In this document: one piece after another, positions 15,413 through 23,467 of the stretch
Layout of the letters: each line of letters begins with the position of its first letter
Position numbering within the stretch: position 1 is the first letter of the stretch
NCBI RefSeq assembly: GCF_022458865.1
Contig: NZ_JAJNMU010000001.1
Span: 310,001-374,000, forward strand
DNA length: 64,000 nt
Source of the DNA: Paenibacillus periandrae
Lineage (GTDB): Bacteria > Bacillota > Bacilli > Paenibacillales > NBRC-103111
Direction of reading: 5' to 3'
Notes under the pieces: generated by a model
Told to the model about the DNA's origin: nothing
Databases searched by the model: none
Seen by the model: the letters and a program-made list of their open reading frames with translations, nothing else
Translations under genes and position numbers: made by a program

Positions 15413-15931
15413 CTAATACATCAATATGACTACCAGTGCTCCCAGCAGCAGTCCAAGGCTGCGCCACATTCCTTCGTATCTTTTGCGTTCCTCCACTGCC
15501 GTTTCAAGTTCACCCTGCAGTTGTTGAACCGCCAGGCGGATGTGCTTGACCTGATCGGCGCTGTCCGATAGTCCAAGTGTGCTGCCCAGCTGACTGAGAA
15601 TTTCCTGCTCCCCCGTTTTTAACACCGTATATTGCCAATGTTCAGTTATCGCTTGCTGCCATATGTGCTGTACTGTCCGACCTGCAGCTACTTTCAATTG
15701 TTCTGCGGTATAGCGGAACAGATGACTGACTGGTTGCGGGCATGCATGTGCGACCTGCAGCAGCGCTTGGGGCAGCGGGGTCAAGCCATAGGTCATTTCT
15801 GTTTCCAACCGCTGCAAGGATCGGATCAGATCGGAAATTTGCCTGGGTCTTCGCGAAAATCGCTGTGCCTGATAAAAACCGAATAAGGTTGCCGACAGCA
15901 TAATCATCATGGCTCCCAGCAGCTTCAGCAT
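15413..15931 (-). CDS. spoIIIAB: Stage III sporulation protein AB
   Basis: SpoIIIAB resembles GspF-like secretion membrane proteins. The 172-residue protein starts MLKLLGAMMIMLSATLFGFYQA, has IRSLQRLETEMTYGLTPLPQAL, a soluble helical middle, and a C-terminal membrane segment LGLLLGALVVILMY. The start overlaps the end of spoIIIAA by 7 bases, indicating translational coupling. Confidence 0.94.
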   Translation of the reverse strand: MLKLLGAMMIMLSATLFGFYQAQRFSRRPRQISDLIRSLQRLETEMTYGLTPLPQALLQVAHACPQPVSHLFRYTAEQLKVAAGRTVQHIWQQAITEHWQYTVLKTGEQEILSQLGSTLGLSDSADQVKHIRLAVQQLQGELETAVEERKRYEGMWRSLGLLLGALVVILMY

Positions 15932-16986
15932 GAGGTGATTCCTGACGGTTGACCGGAGCGTGCGGACATTGATCGTTCCTGCTCAACAGCGACATTGGGA
16001 GCATGGCTGCCTTTGGTGGAAGTATTCAATCTGCGTCCCTGACTATCGTAGATCCCTTCCAGCGATCCTACACTCGTTTGGCTGCTCAGCACGACAATTC
16101 TCTTAAAAACCTGATCATGAAGCAGCTCCTTCAATACGGGCCTTTTTGAAATGTCGTCATAATTCAAGCCATGAGCGGTAGCGATCACGGCGATACCGGC
16201 ATGAATCGCTTCATGGATTGCAGCCGCATCTTCAGGCCTGCCAATCTCGTCCACAATCAGCAGTTCAGGAGACATGGAGCGGATCATCATCATCATCCCC
16301 TCTGCCTTTGGGCAGCCATCCAGCACATCCGTACGCGGACCCAGTTCAAAACGCGGCACTCCGCAAACGCATGCAGCAATCTCCGATCGCTCGTCCACGA
16401 TTCCTACCTTGTATCCCCGTCGAAGTGACGAGCCGCTGCCATTAACGGGACCCCTGCTGATAATTCTTGCCAAATCACGAATTAACGTTGTTTTTCCCTG
16501 TTGTGGCGGGGATACGATCAAGGTATGAAGAATAGAGCCTTGTCCTGTTGCATCGGTCACATAAGGTAAAATTTGGTTTCCACAGCCCTGATGCTCCTTG
16601 GCAACCCGAATATTAAAAGAGCTGATGTCCTTCAGCAGCCTGACCTTGCCCTGCTCCAGCACAGTCCGCCCAGCCAGACCGATGCGATGCCCTCCCGCCA
16701 CCGTAATAAAGCCTCTGCGCAGCTCCTCCTCAAAGGTATACAGCGAATGCTGCGTCAGCATCTCCAGCAGCGCGGCGCAATCCTCTCGGTTTGGCCTATA
16801 CGCCTCAGCCGGGTTGTTCGTGAGTCCACCTGTCTGTGAAACAAAGCTGTATTGCCTTCCCCAGCCAATCTCAAGAGGGCGCTGCTCACGAACCCGAATT
16901 TCTTGCAAATCCTGTACAATTTGAGAGGGCAGTGCTGCTAGTCTTTGACGCAAAGAAACAGAAAATAGCTGAAGTAGTGACTGCAT
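15925..16986 (-). CDS. spoIIIAA: Stage III sporulation protein AA (secretion-type ATPase)
   Basis: SpoIIIAA is the cytoplasmic ATPase of the mother-cell SpoIIIA complex. The 353-residue protein starts MQSLLQLFSVSLRQRL with AAGGAG 8 bases upstream. ATPase blocks are the Walker A region LIVSPPQQGKTTLIRDLARI, VGIVDERSEIAACVCG, the Walker B-like LLIVDEIGRPEDAAAI and ATAHG. The Walker A begins with Ser where the consensus GxxxxGKT has Gly. About 30-40 C-terminal residues (GRRLNTSTKGSHAPN onward) look poorly conserved. It is the first gene of the operon, behind a sigma-E-like promoter. Confidence 0.95.
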   Translation of the reverse strand: MQSLLQLFSVSLRQRLAALPSQIVQDLQEIRVREQRPLEIGWGRQYSFVSQTGGLTNNPAEAYRPNREDCAALLEMLTQHSLYTFEEELRRGFITVAGGHRIGLAGRTVLEQGKVRLLKDISSFNIRVAKEHQGCGNQILPYVTDATGQGSILHTLIVSPPQQGKTTLIRDLARIISRGPVNGSGSSLRRGYKVGIVDERSEIAACVCGVPRFELGPRTDVLDGCPKAEGMMMMIRSMSPELLIVDEIGRPEDAAAIHEAIHAGIAVIATAHGLNYDDISKRPVLKELLHDQVFKRIVVLSSQTSVGSLEGIYDSQGRRLNTSTKGSHAPNVAVEQERSMSARSGQPSGITSC

Positions 16987-17010
16987 CCACCCATCTCCTT
17001 CATTTAAAAT

Positions 17011-17028
17011 GCAGTGAGTCCTCACTGC
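17011..17028. promoter_or_regulatory. Inverted repeat in the spoIIIAA leader
   Basis: GCAGTGAG-TC-CTCACTGC has two perfect 8-base arms. It lies between the sigma-E-like promoter and the spoIIIAA ribosome binding site, so it would be in the 5' leader as a hairpin or act as an operator. Confidence 0.5.
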
Positions 17029-17061
17029 TGCTCGGTCGGAGTATTTTTCCGTTACTAAATT

Positions 17062-17091
17062 ATGTGTATGCTTGGCCTACTCAAATATGAC
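17062..17091 (-). promoter_or_regulatory. Sigma-E-like promoter of the spoIIIA operon
   Basis: Minus strand: GTCATATT, 13 bases, then CATACACAT. This matches the mother-cell sigma-E consensus (ATATT-type -35, CATACA-type -10) with normal spacing. It lies about 75 bases upstream of spoIIIAA, just past the yqhV stop, where sigma-E transcription of spoIIIA is known in Bacillus subtilis. Confidence 0.82.
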
Positions 17092-17094
17092 CAG

Positions 17095-17403
17095 TTATTT
17101 TCTCAAAATCCCGATAAAGATGCAGCTGACACCAACAAGCACCCAGAGCATTTTGCCTACAGACAGCTTATCCGCAAGCCCGACCAGCCCTAAAGTGGTA
17201 GTCGTCAGCAGCACGAAGGGCCCTACCATAGCCAGCCCGGTGTTAACCATCAAAGCTTTTTCAATCTGGTTATAACGAAGCATCAGAAGTGCGGCAATGA
17301 TCTCGATACTGCCTGACATCAAGCGAAGTGCAGCCATACTTAATACAATTTTATTAATCAGCTTTCTCCTCTCCTTTCTTCCTGTGCGTGGGAACTCTTC
17401 CAT
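17095..17403 (-). CDS. yqhV: YqhV family (DUF2619) membrane protein
   Basis: A small membrane protein with three predicted spans and the family core VLSMAALRLMSGSIEIIAALLMLRYNQ. The same gene precedes spoIIIAA in Bacillus subtilis. Its function is unknown. The start is uncertain: the ATG at 17403 has only a weak ribosome binding site, whereas AAGGAGAGGAG lies at about codons 11-13, followed by non-ATG codons (CTG, ATT), so the true product may be about 88 residues. Confidence 0.82.
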   Translation of the reverse strand: MEEFPRTGRKERRKLINKIVLSMAALRLMSGSIEIIAALLMLRYNQIEKALMVNTGLAMVGPFVLLTTTTLGLVGLADKLSVGKMLWVLVGVSCIFIGILRK

Positions 17404-17524
17404 TTCAGTCTCTCATTCAACTCTATGCGGACATGTCTGCTTTTAGGCATAATGGGCACACCAATACCTTCTGATGCATATGATGACGAAGTAATCAATC
17501 CAAGTAACAGCGAGGCGATAAAAC

Positions 17525-18358
17525 ATGGAAGCAACGACACAGGTAAAATGGCATCCACTGCTCAGCGATCCATCAGGTAAGCGGACTGATAAACCAAGAA
17601 TGCTCGGTAAAACCATGGTGATCGATAAAGGCCTGGGCATTCATGCGCTTGACGATTTGCTGCAAACGGCGGGTTCTTATGTCGATATGCTCAAAATCGG
17701 ATTTGGCACATCACCGCTGTATGAAACGGACATATTGAAGCGCAAAATCGAGATGGCCAAAAAACACAATATTATTGTGTACCCTGGTGGTACGTTTTTG
17801 GAGGTCGCTATTCAACAGGAAGCGGTAGACGAGTTTTTTGATATGATCTCAATTATGGGCTTTAACGGTGTTGAAATTTCCGATGGCACGATTGAACTGG
17901 ACCGGAATCTGCGCAGCCAGCTTATTACTCGCGCTGCAGAGGAAGGGTTCACAGTGATTACCGAATACGGCAAAAAGCTGTGGGGCTCCTCTATCGAAAT
18001 TGATGCATTGATTGAAACGGTTACTATAGATGCTGGGCTGGGTGCCAGCCTGATTACGATCGAGGGTCGGGAGTCAGGTAAAGGCGTGGGCATTTATGAT
18101 GAGCAGGGCGAATGTAAGAAGCAGGACATTATCAACGTTCTGGAACGCGTGCCTTCCAAGCATCTGCTGCTGTGGGAAGCTCCTCAGAAGGAGCAGCAGG
18201 TCCATCTGTTAAACCTTCTTGGAAGCGATATTCATTTGGGCAATGTAGCCCCGCAGGATTTAATTTCGCTGGAGGCGCTGCGTAGAGGATTGCGTTCGGA
18301 TACGATGCATTTTGGGCTGGAGGCACCTTGTGCCTATGTCGGAGATTGGGTTATATAA
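17525..18358 (+). CDS. comA: Phosphosulfolactate synthase (ComA family)
   Basis: Adds sulfite to phosphoenolpyruvate to make phosphosulfolactate. The 277-residue TIM-barrel protein has TMVIDKGLGIHALDDLLQTAG, VDMLKIGFGTSPLY, YPGGTFLEVA, GFNGVEISDGTIEL and LLGSDIHLGNVAPQDLISLEALRRGLRSDT, the usual family blocks. It is not the competence regulator ComA. comB follows 54 bases downstream, so the pair probably makes sulfolactate, known from Bacillus spores. The gene is divergent from yqhV-spoIIIA. Confidence 0.92.
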   Translation: MEATTQVKWHPLLSDPSGKRTDKPRMLGKTMVIDKGLGIHALDDLLQTAGSYVDMLKIGFGTSPLYETDILKRKIEMAKKHNIIVYPGGTFLEVAIQQEAVDEFFDMISIMGFNGVEISDGTIELDRNLRSQLITRAAEEGFTVITEYGKKLWGSSIEIDALIETVTIDAGLGASLITIEGRESGKGVGIYDEQGECKKQDIINVLERVPSKHLLLWEAPQKEQQVHLLNLLGSDIHLGNVAPQDLISLEALRRGLRSDTMHFGLEAPCAYVGDWVI

Positions 18359-18362
18359 GGAA

Positions 18363-18403
18363 GCTTACGAAGTCAGTTTTGCCAAGGCAAAACTTATAGG
18401 AGG
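18363..18403 (+). repeat. Dispersed hairpin repeat ending in a Shine-Dalgarno, upstream of comB
   Basis: GCTTACGAAGTC, then the hairpin AGTTTTGCC-AAGGCAAAACT with a near-perfect stem, then TATAGGAGG, 9 bases before the comB ATG. It matches the copies before accC and spoIIIAH in sequence and in direction relative to transcription. Confidence 0.85.
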
Positions 18404-18412
18404 ATAGCACCA

Positions 18413-19153
18413 ATGGATATTACCGTCATTCCCAGTGTCAACGAGGCGCGTTCGGATGACCTAGTGAACAAAACCGTTATTGTCATTGATGTGCTGCGGG
18501 CCACCAGTACCATGCTGACAGCCTTGGCTCATGGGTGCGATGCGATTTATCCGGTCGAAACGGTGCTGCAAGCCAAGCAGCTTCTATTAGAACAACAGAA
18601 ATGGCTAACGGGCGGAGAACGTTACTGCAAAAAAATACCGGGTTTTGATCTAGGCAATTCCCCATTTGAGTATATGGATGACAAAATTGCAGGTAAAACC
18701 ATTATTCTTACGACCGCCAACGGTACCCGTGCTATCCAAAAAGCGATCAGGTCCGGTACTGTACTTATCGCTTCGCTGCTTAACGGCAGAGCCTGCGCGA
18801 TGGAAGCAGCCGCTTTAAATAAAGATATTGTCATCTTGTGCTCGGGTACGCAAGACGTGTTTGCTTTTGAGGACGGGATCTGTGCAGGTCAGCTTATCGA
18901 GGAAATACAAGGGCTATCGGGTCAAGGCAAGTCGGTGAATGTGGATGATCTGGGCTTATGTCAGCTGCACTCATTCCGGCAAGTACAATCCGCGATGACG
19001 GAAGCCTTGTTAAAAAGCAGTAACGGCAAAAGACTGGATAAGCTAGGTTTCCGCGAGGATGTCATCTACTGCTCACGAATGAATCTCATCCCCCTGGTCC
19101 CTATCATGCAGGGTGGACGTTTGACCTTATTGCCGGTGAAACAGCTGCAATAA
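18413..19153 (+). CDS. comB: 2-phosphosulfolactate phosphatase (ComB family)
   Basis: Removes phosphate from 2-phosphosulfolactate to give sulfolactate. The 246-residue protein has VIVIDVLRATSTMLTALAHG, the conserved GGERYCKKIPGFDLGNSPFEY segment and TIILTTANGTRAI, typical of ComB. The ribosome binding site is carried by the upstream repeat. It is second in the comA-comB unit; no coenzyme M genes are nearby, so sulfolactate itself is the likely end product. Confidence 0.93.
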   Translation: MDITVIPSVNEARSDDLVNKTVIVIDVLRATSTMLTALAHGCDAIYPVETVLQAKQLLLEQQKWLTGGERYCKKIPGFDLGNSPFEYMDDKIAGKTIILTTANGTRAIQKAIRSGTVLIASLLNGRACAMEAAALNKDIVILCSGTQDVFAFEDGICAGQLIEEIQGLSGQGKSVNVDDLGLCQLHSFRQVQSAMTEALLKSSNGKRLDKLGFREDVIYCSRMNLIPLVPIMQGGRLTLLPVKQLQ

Positions 19154-19232
19154 ACCTTTCATGAAATGAACATGAATTAGCTGCCTGTCTCATACAGTAA
19201 AAGTGAAATCTATGAGACAAGGAGTTCTTGCT

Positions 19233-19697
19233 ATGAATGGGGACCTATTACTGGTTGCGCTTATTATAATCGGCCTAATTGGACGCTCGAACATCATCAC
19301 TACAGCAGCCTGCGTGCTACTAATTATCAAGCTGATCAGCCTGGAACGTTTTTTACCAACCATTGAACGCAGAGGGCTGGAGCTGGGGCTGTTATTTTTA
19401 ACCATGGGCGTGCTGGTTCCGTTTGCCAGTGAGAAAATATCACTCAAAGACGTTGCCAGTATGTTTACAACATGGCCTGGAATATTGGCGCTGCTGGGTG
19501 GGGCCATCGCAACCTATATGAACGGTAAAGGATTAAGCTTATTAAAAATAGACCCACAATTAATTGTGGGTCTTGTTATCGGTTCGATTTTCGGTATTAT
19601 TTTTCTGCGCGGCATTCCTGTCGGGCCTTTGATGGCAGCAGGAATTACAGCTTTTTTGTTAAAGGTATTCACCTTTTTATTCGACAAGCTAAGATAA
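19233..19697 (+). CDS. UPF0756/DUF441 membrane protein
   Basis: A 154-residue, very hydrophobic protein with four or five spans and the family blocks [35 protein letters not shown] and [14 protein letters not shown]. Its function is unknown. The ATG at 19233 is preferred because AAGGAG lies 8 bases upstream; an ATG at 19203 has no such site. The stop lies only 14 bases from the convergent aspartate kinase stop with no clear terminator between. A 24-base perfect palindrome lies in the coding sequence. Confidence 0.85.
   Translation: MNGDLLLVALIIIGLIGRSNIITTAACVLLIIKLISLERFLPTIERRGLELGLLFLTMGVLVPFASEKISLKDVASMFTTWPGILALLGGAIATYMNGKGLSLLKIDPQLIVGLVIGSIFGIIFLRGIPVGPLMAAGITAFLLKVFTFLFDKLR
19550..19573. 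repeat. 24-base perfect palindrome inside the UPF0756 gene
   Basis: The twelve bases AGACCCACAATT are followed immediately by their exact complement. It encodes part of [10 protein letters not shown] in frame. Confidence 0.9.
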
Positions 19698-19711
19698 GAG
19701 GAAGATCATAA

Positions 19712-20968
19712 TTAACGTCTGTCGGAAGGTCCTCCGACAAATGCCTGCTGCTCGGTGTCCAAGCCATAAGCAGTATGCAGGGCCTGAATCACTTCCGGCA
19801 AACGGCTGTTGTCGATTACGCATGAGGTTTTAATTTCAGACGTACTGACCATATTGATGCTCAGTCCCAGATCCGAAATGACCTCGAACATTTTGGCAGC
19901 TACACCTGGAGTGCTGACCATGCCTGCACCAACGATGGATACCTTCACCAGATTTTCCTGGGACGAGACTTCACGGAAGTTCACAGTGCTGCGAATGTCT
20001 TCAATGACTTTGACCGCTTTGTCCTTATCGGAAAGCGCTACGGTGAATGAGAAGTCAGCAACACCATTCAGAACACCGCTTTGTACAATAATATCCACGT
20101 CAATCTGCTCTTTAGCCAGTGCAGTAAATACCTTGGCCAATTGACCCGGTTTATCTTCCACACCAAGAATACTGATTCTTGCTACATTCTTATCGCTTGC
20201 AATTCCGCGTACTACGATACCTTGCTCCATTGCTGCTTCCTCCTTGACTTGGGTACCTTCATTATGGTTAAAGCTGGATCTGACGACCAGCGGCACATTG
20301 TAATTTTTGGCGTATTCCACAGCACGCGGATGCAGTACAGCAGCACCCAGATTGGCGAGCTCCAGCATTTCATCATACGTAATTTCCGGAAGCTTGCGAG
20401 CACATTTGACCACACGTGGATCAGTAGAGTAGATTCCATCCACATCGGTGAAAATCTCGCATACGTCAGCTTTAATCGCAGCAGCCAGCGCTACTGCTGT
20501 CGTATCAGAGCCACCACGTCCCAAAGTTGTAATCTCGCCTTCCTGCGTCATACCTTGGAAGCCCGCAACAATGACTACATTTCCCTGCTCCAGCGCTTTA
20601 AATATACGCTCCGGTTGAATATCCGAAATTCTCGCTTTTCCATGAACAGGCTCTGTGTACATCCCAGCCTGCCAGCCTGTATAAGATATTGCCGGTTGAC
20701 CCAAGCTCTGAATCGTCATCGATAATAATGCTACCGATACCTGCTCACCCGTACTCAGCAGCATATCCATTTCTCTGGCCGGAGGTGTTGACGAACTGAT
20801 TTGCTTCGTCAAGTCAATCAAATCATCTGTCGTATCTCCCATTGCTGAAACGACGACCACACATTGATGACCTTCGCGCTGTCTCTCTACGATACGACCC
20901 GCTACGCGCTTCATCCGTTCTGCGTCACCAACCGAACTTCCACCGAATTTCATTACTATAAGAGACAA
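19712..20968 (-). CDS. lysC: Aspartate kinase with C-terminal ACT domains
   Basis: Phosphorylates aspartate, the first step to lysine, threonine, methionine and diaminopimelate. The 418-residue protein has the kinase start IVMKFGGSSVGDAERM, VVVVSAMGDTTDDLIDL, TLGRGGSDTTAVALAAAI, FTDVDGIYSTDPRVV and LHPRAVEYA. Two ACT domains follow (ISILGVEDKPGQLAKVFTALAKE; VKVSIVGAGMVSTPGVAAKMFE), so it is probably feedback-inhibited. The TTG at 20968 has GGGAG 7 bases upstream; a GTG three codons earlier overlaps that site. No lysine riboswitch is seen in the short leader. Confidence 0.93.
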   Translation of the reverse strand: MSLIVMKFGGSSVGDAERMKRVAGRIVERQREGHQCVVVVSAMGDTTDDLIDLTKQISSSTPPAREMDMLLSTGEQVSVALLSMTIQSLGQPAISYTGWQAGMYTEPVHGKARISDIQPERIFKALEQGNVVIVAGFQGMTQEGEITTLGRGGSDTTAVALAAAIKADVCEIFTDVDGIYSTDPRVVKCARKLPEITYDEMLELANLGAAVLHPRAVEYAKNYNVPLVVRSSFNHNEGTQVKEEAAMEQGIVVRGIASDKNVARISILGVEDKPGQLAKVFTALAKEQIDVDIIVQSGVLNGVADFSFTVALSDKDKAVKVIEDIRSTVNFREVSSQENLVKVSIVGAGMVSTPGVAAKMFEVISDLGLSINMVSTSEIKTSCVIDNSRLPEVIQALHTAYGLDTEQQAFVGGPSDRR

Positions 20969-21010
20969 ACTGTTCACTCCCTAACCGAAACTTTTACATC
21001 ACAATGTATT

Positions 21011-21019
21011 ATTATAGCA
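21011..21019 (-). promoter_or_regulatory. Extended -10 element for aspartate kinase
   Basis: The minus strand reads TGCTATAAT about 43 bases upstream of the start. No convincing -35 is seen. Confidence 0.45.
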
Positions 21020-21146
21020 TATCAGCAGTAAAGGATGAAGTACAAAAATGCTCCTCTCCCTGCGGTGTATATTTGAACATGCGGCGATGACGGAGCTGTC
21101 CAGGGTCGATTCCATACTTTCCTACCTGAAAGCGAGAAATCGTCCA

Positions 21147-21734
21147 TCAAACCTTATGGTAAGAGGGCATTGGAATCCATCCTGCATCTGGCAGCAGATC
21201 CCTGCGGGTCAGCTTTGTTCCGGTTATCAGCTGCATATACGAGGCTATCGTTCCATCGTGAGAAACGATGTAAAGTGTATCCTTCTCCAGTTTCCTGCAC
21301 CAGCTTATAAATTGCTCGGCCCATTTCTCGAACAACAGATTAGGCAGTGTATTGATGCCTTGCAGCCACATATAGGGCGGTACGTCCTGAGGCAGCGAAA
21401 AGTCACTATAGCAATTGGATAAGCAGGAAGGCTCCAGCATCTCATCGCAAGGCAAGGTTTGAAAATCATAGCGCTGCGGAAATTGTCGAGGACCCGCAGC
21501 CGGATGAACATAACGAAGCGCGTGCGAACCTTTACACCAAAGCTGCGCAGTTTGCAGCGTGCGTCTTGTTGGGCTCGCTATGACGGCATGGCGTTCTGTC
21601 AGAGGCATGATCGTTCTCAGGCGTTCAGCCTGATGCTTACCGTAATCTGTAAGTCCGGGATTCTCCATCTTGTAGCTCTCTGGTATTTGCTGTGTGTGCT
21701 CGCCTTGGCCATGACATACAAAAACAATCTCCAT
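21147..21734 (-). CDS. Histidine phosphatase superfamily protein with CHG instead of RHG
   Basis: A 195-residue protein of the phosphoglycerate-mutase-like superfamily. The N-terminal catalytic motif reads VCHGQGEHTQ where most members have RHGxT/A; the nucleophilic His remains but the preceding Arg is Cys. Other blocks are GLTDYGKHQAERL, the second Arg region VIASPTRRTLQTA and the late IVSHDGTIASYM with the second catalytic His. Function could be a phosphatase of unknown substrate. It stands alone between lysC and a MATE gene. Confidence 0.82.
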   Translation of the reverse strand: MEIVFVCHGQGEHTQQIPESYKMENPGLTDYGKHQAERLRTIMPLTERHAVIASPTRRTLQTAQLWCKGSHALRYVHPAAGPRQFPQRYDFQTLPCDEMLEPSCLSNCYSDFSLPQDVPPYMWLQGINTLPNLLFEKWAEQFISWCRKLEKDTLYIVSHDGTIASYMQLITGTKLTRRDLLPDAGWIPMPSYHKV

Positions 21735-21896
21735 CCGGGATCACCCTCTCTGGTTGTTATCTTAATTTTATGCAGGTTCAGCCTGCCTCATATCCATGAT
21801 TCGACGGAGTTTTGACGCTGTGGCTCCAATCTTTTGCATGCATCCAGCTATTTACTATATACCCATGCCCCTGTGCTGCAGAATCGCTACGAATGA

Positions 21897-21930
21897 CAAA
21901 GAACCCTCCTTTCAAGGAAGGTTCCGAAGC
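21897..21930 (-). terminator. Terminator after the MATE gene
   Basis: Minus strand: GAACCTTCCTTGAAAGGAGGGTTC folds into a stem with one mismatch, followed by TTTGT. It lies about 50 bases after the MATE stop. Confidence 0.65.
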
Positions 21931-21980
21931 CATTCAATTCAACATCGACATATAGTTGTATGACTGTAGCTTGGGCAAGT

Positions 21981-23435
21981 CTAGACAGCCGCCATTTTCC
22001 ACTTACCGTTCTTGTAACGGAAATAAATAATGGCAGTTCGGACAACCTGATCGACGGCAATCGATAAATAAGCACCGATAATCCCCCAATGAAAAACGAG
22101 CACAAACAACAGGCTGAGCATACCCCGAAAAATAAACACACCAACAAAAGTCGAAATCAAGGGAAACCGGGTATCGCCAGCCCCACGCAGAGCGCCAGCC
22201 AGGATAAACTGCGACGCCTGAAAGGTTTGGATCAACCCAATAATACGCAGTGCACTCGCCCCTGCGCTAATAACAGCTGCATCATGGGTGTACAGCATCA
22301 TAATGTAAGGCGCGAACACAATAAATCCGACACCCATAATACCGGCAAAAATGCGTCCGAACCTGCTGGTCTCCCAGCCGAATTTTTCCGCAAGCTCCGG
22401 CTTGCCCGCTCCTAATCCTTGACCCACCAACGTGCTGGCCGCAAGCGAAAAAGCCATCCCCGGCATAAAGGTAAGCCCCATAATGTTGAAGCAAATCGTA
22501 TGCGCCGCGAACACCGCTGTACCCAAACCGCTCAGTACCAAAGTAAATACAAGCTGCCCTGCTCGAAGAGCAAGCTGCTCCCCAGCTGAAGGCAGGCCGA
22601 TTTTGACAATTCTACGGATCATCGGGTAATCGACAACCATCAGCTTCCTCCAGGAAAGCTTAATAATTGAGCCTTTACCAAATAATACGAAGACTACCCA
22701 CAAGGTTGAAATAGCACGCGCTACCACCGTAGCCACAGCAGCACCGATCAGTCCCATACCCGAAATGGAGCCAATTCCATAGATGAGCGGATATCCAAGA
22801 ATGACAACGAGAATATTCGACAGTACATTGATTTTCATTGGGGTTCTCGTATCTCCGGCTCCCCGTAAAATGGCCGACAGGCTTGTCGAAATGACCGTAA
22901 AGCTGAGCGAGATAAACATCATTTTCGCATAGCTCAGTCCCTCTGCAAGAACATCGCTCGTCGCACCGAGCAGCACGAGAATATTTTCGGCAAATATGTA
23001 GCTGAGCGAGATGACCACAACACTCAGCAATAAGCTGAGCATAAACGTCTGCTGAGCGGTAAGTGTAGCCTCTTCCACATTACCCGCTCCCATAGCTCTT
23101 GCAATAATCGCAGTCGTACCTATGTTCAATGCCATAAAGATCGCCAACGCAAAAAACACAGGCTGATTCGTCAATCCAACCGCCGTGACTGCCTCCGCAC
23201 CCACATGCCCGACCATGATCATCACAATCATTTGAAGCAGATTCATCATCATATTTTCAACGAGTGAAGGCCCCGCCAGCTGCAAAATCACTTTACGGAT
23301 TTCCTTCTTGCCACCTGTCTCCAGCTTTAACAGCACTTGTGGATCGAGCAAACGTTTATACTTGCGTGGCTCAGGCGACGTGGCTGAAACGCTCTCATTA
23401 TCGATTTCCTGCGGCAAATGTGTTCCTTCTTTCAT
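21981..23435 (-). CDS. MATE family efflux transporter
   Basis: A 484-residue polytopic membrane transporter. About 12 spans are seen. Two related halves contain AGPSLVENMMMNLLQMIVMIMVGHVGAEAVTAVGL and IGLPSAGEQLALRAGQLVFTLVLSGLG, with the repeated phrases LRGAGDTRTPM and LRGAGDTRFPL that mark this family. MATE proteins export cationic drugs or metabolites using sodium or proton gradients; the substrate is unknown here. The 45-residue charged N-terminus is cytosolic. Confidence 0.93.
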   Translation of the reverse strand: MKEGTHLPQEIDNESVSATSPEPRKYKRLLDPQVLLKLETGGKKEIRKVILQLAGPSLVENMMMNLLQMIVMIMVGHVGAEAVTAVGLTNQPVFFALAIFMALNIGTTAIIARAMGAGNVEEATLTAQQTFMLSLLLSVVVISLSYIFAENILVLLGATSDVLAEGLSYAKMMFISLSFTVISTSLSAILRGAGDTRTPMKINVLSNILVVILGYPLIYGIGSISGMGLIGAAVATVVARAISTLWVVFVLFGKGSIIKLSWRKLMVVDYPMIRRIVKIGLPSAGEQLALRAGQLVFTLVLSGLGTAVFAAHTICFNIMGLTFMPGMAFSLAASTLVGQGLGAGKPELAEKFGWETSRFGRIFAGIMGVGFIVFAPYIMMLYTHDAAVISAGASALRIIGLIQTFQASQFILAGALRGAGDTRFPLISTFVGVFIFRGMLSLLFVLVFHWGIIGAYLSIAVDQVVRTAIIYFRYKNGKWKMAAV

Positions 23436-23467
23436 TTTCCGTCATCAGGCATTATACAGTTTATGCT

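Noticed and set aside
17358..17558. A 66-codon minus-strand frame with a signal-peptide-like start
   Set aside because: It overlaps the comA start on the other strand and the yqhV start, and no ribosome binding site precedes it. A real small secreted peptide is possible but not supported.
20978..21146. Possible lysine riboswitch upstream of aspartate kinase
   Set aside because: The leader from the extended -10 element to the start is only about 35-45 bases, too short for an L box, and no such structure is visible.
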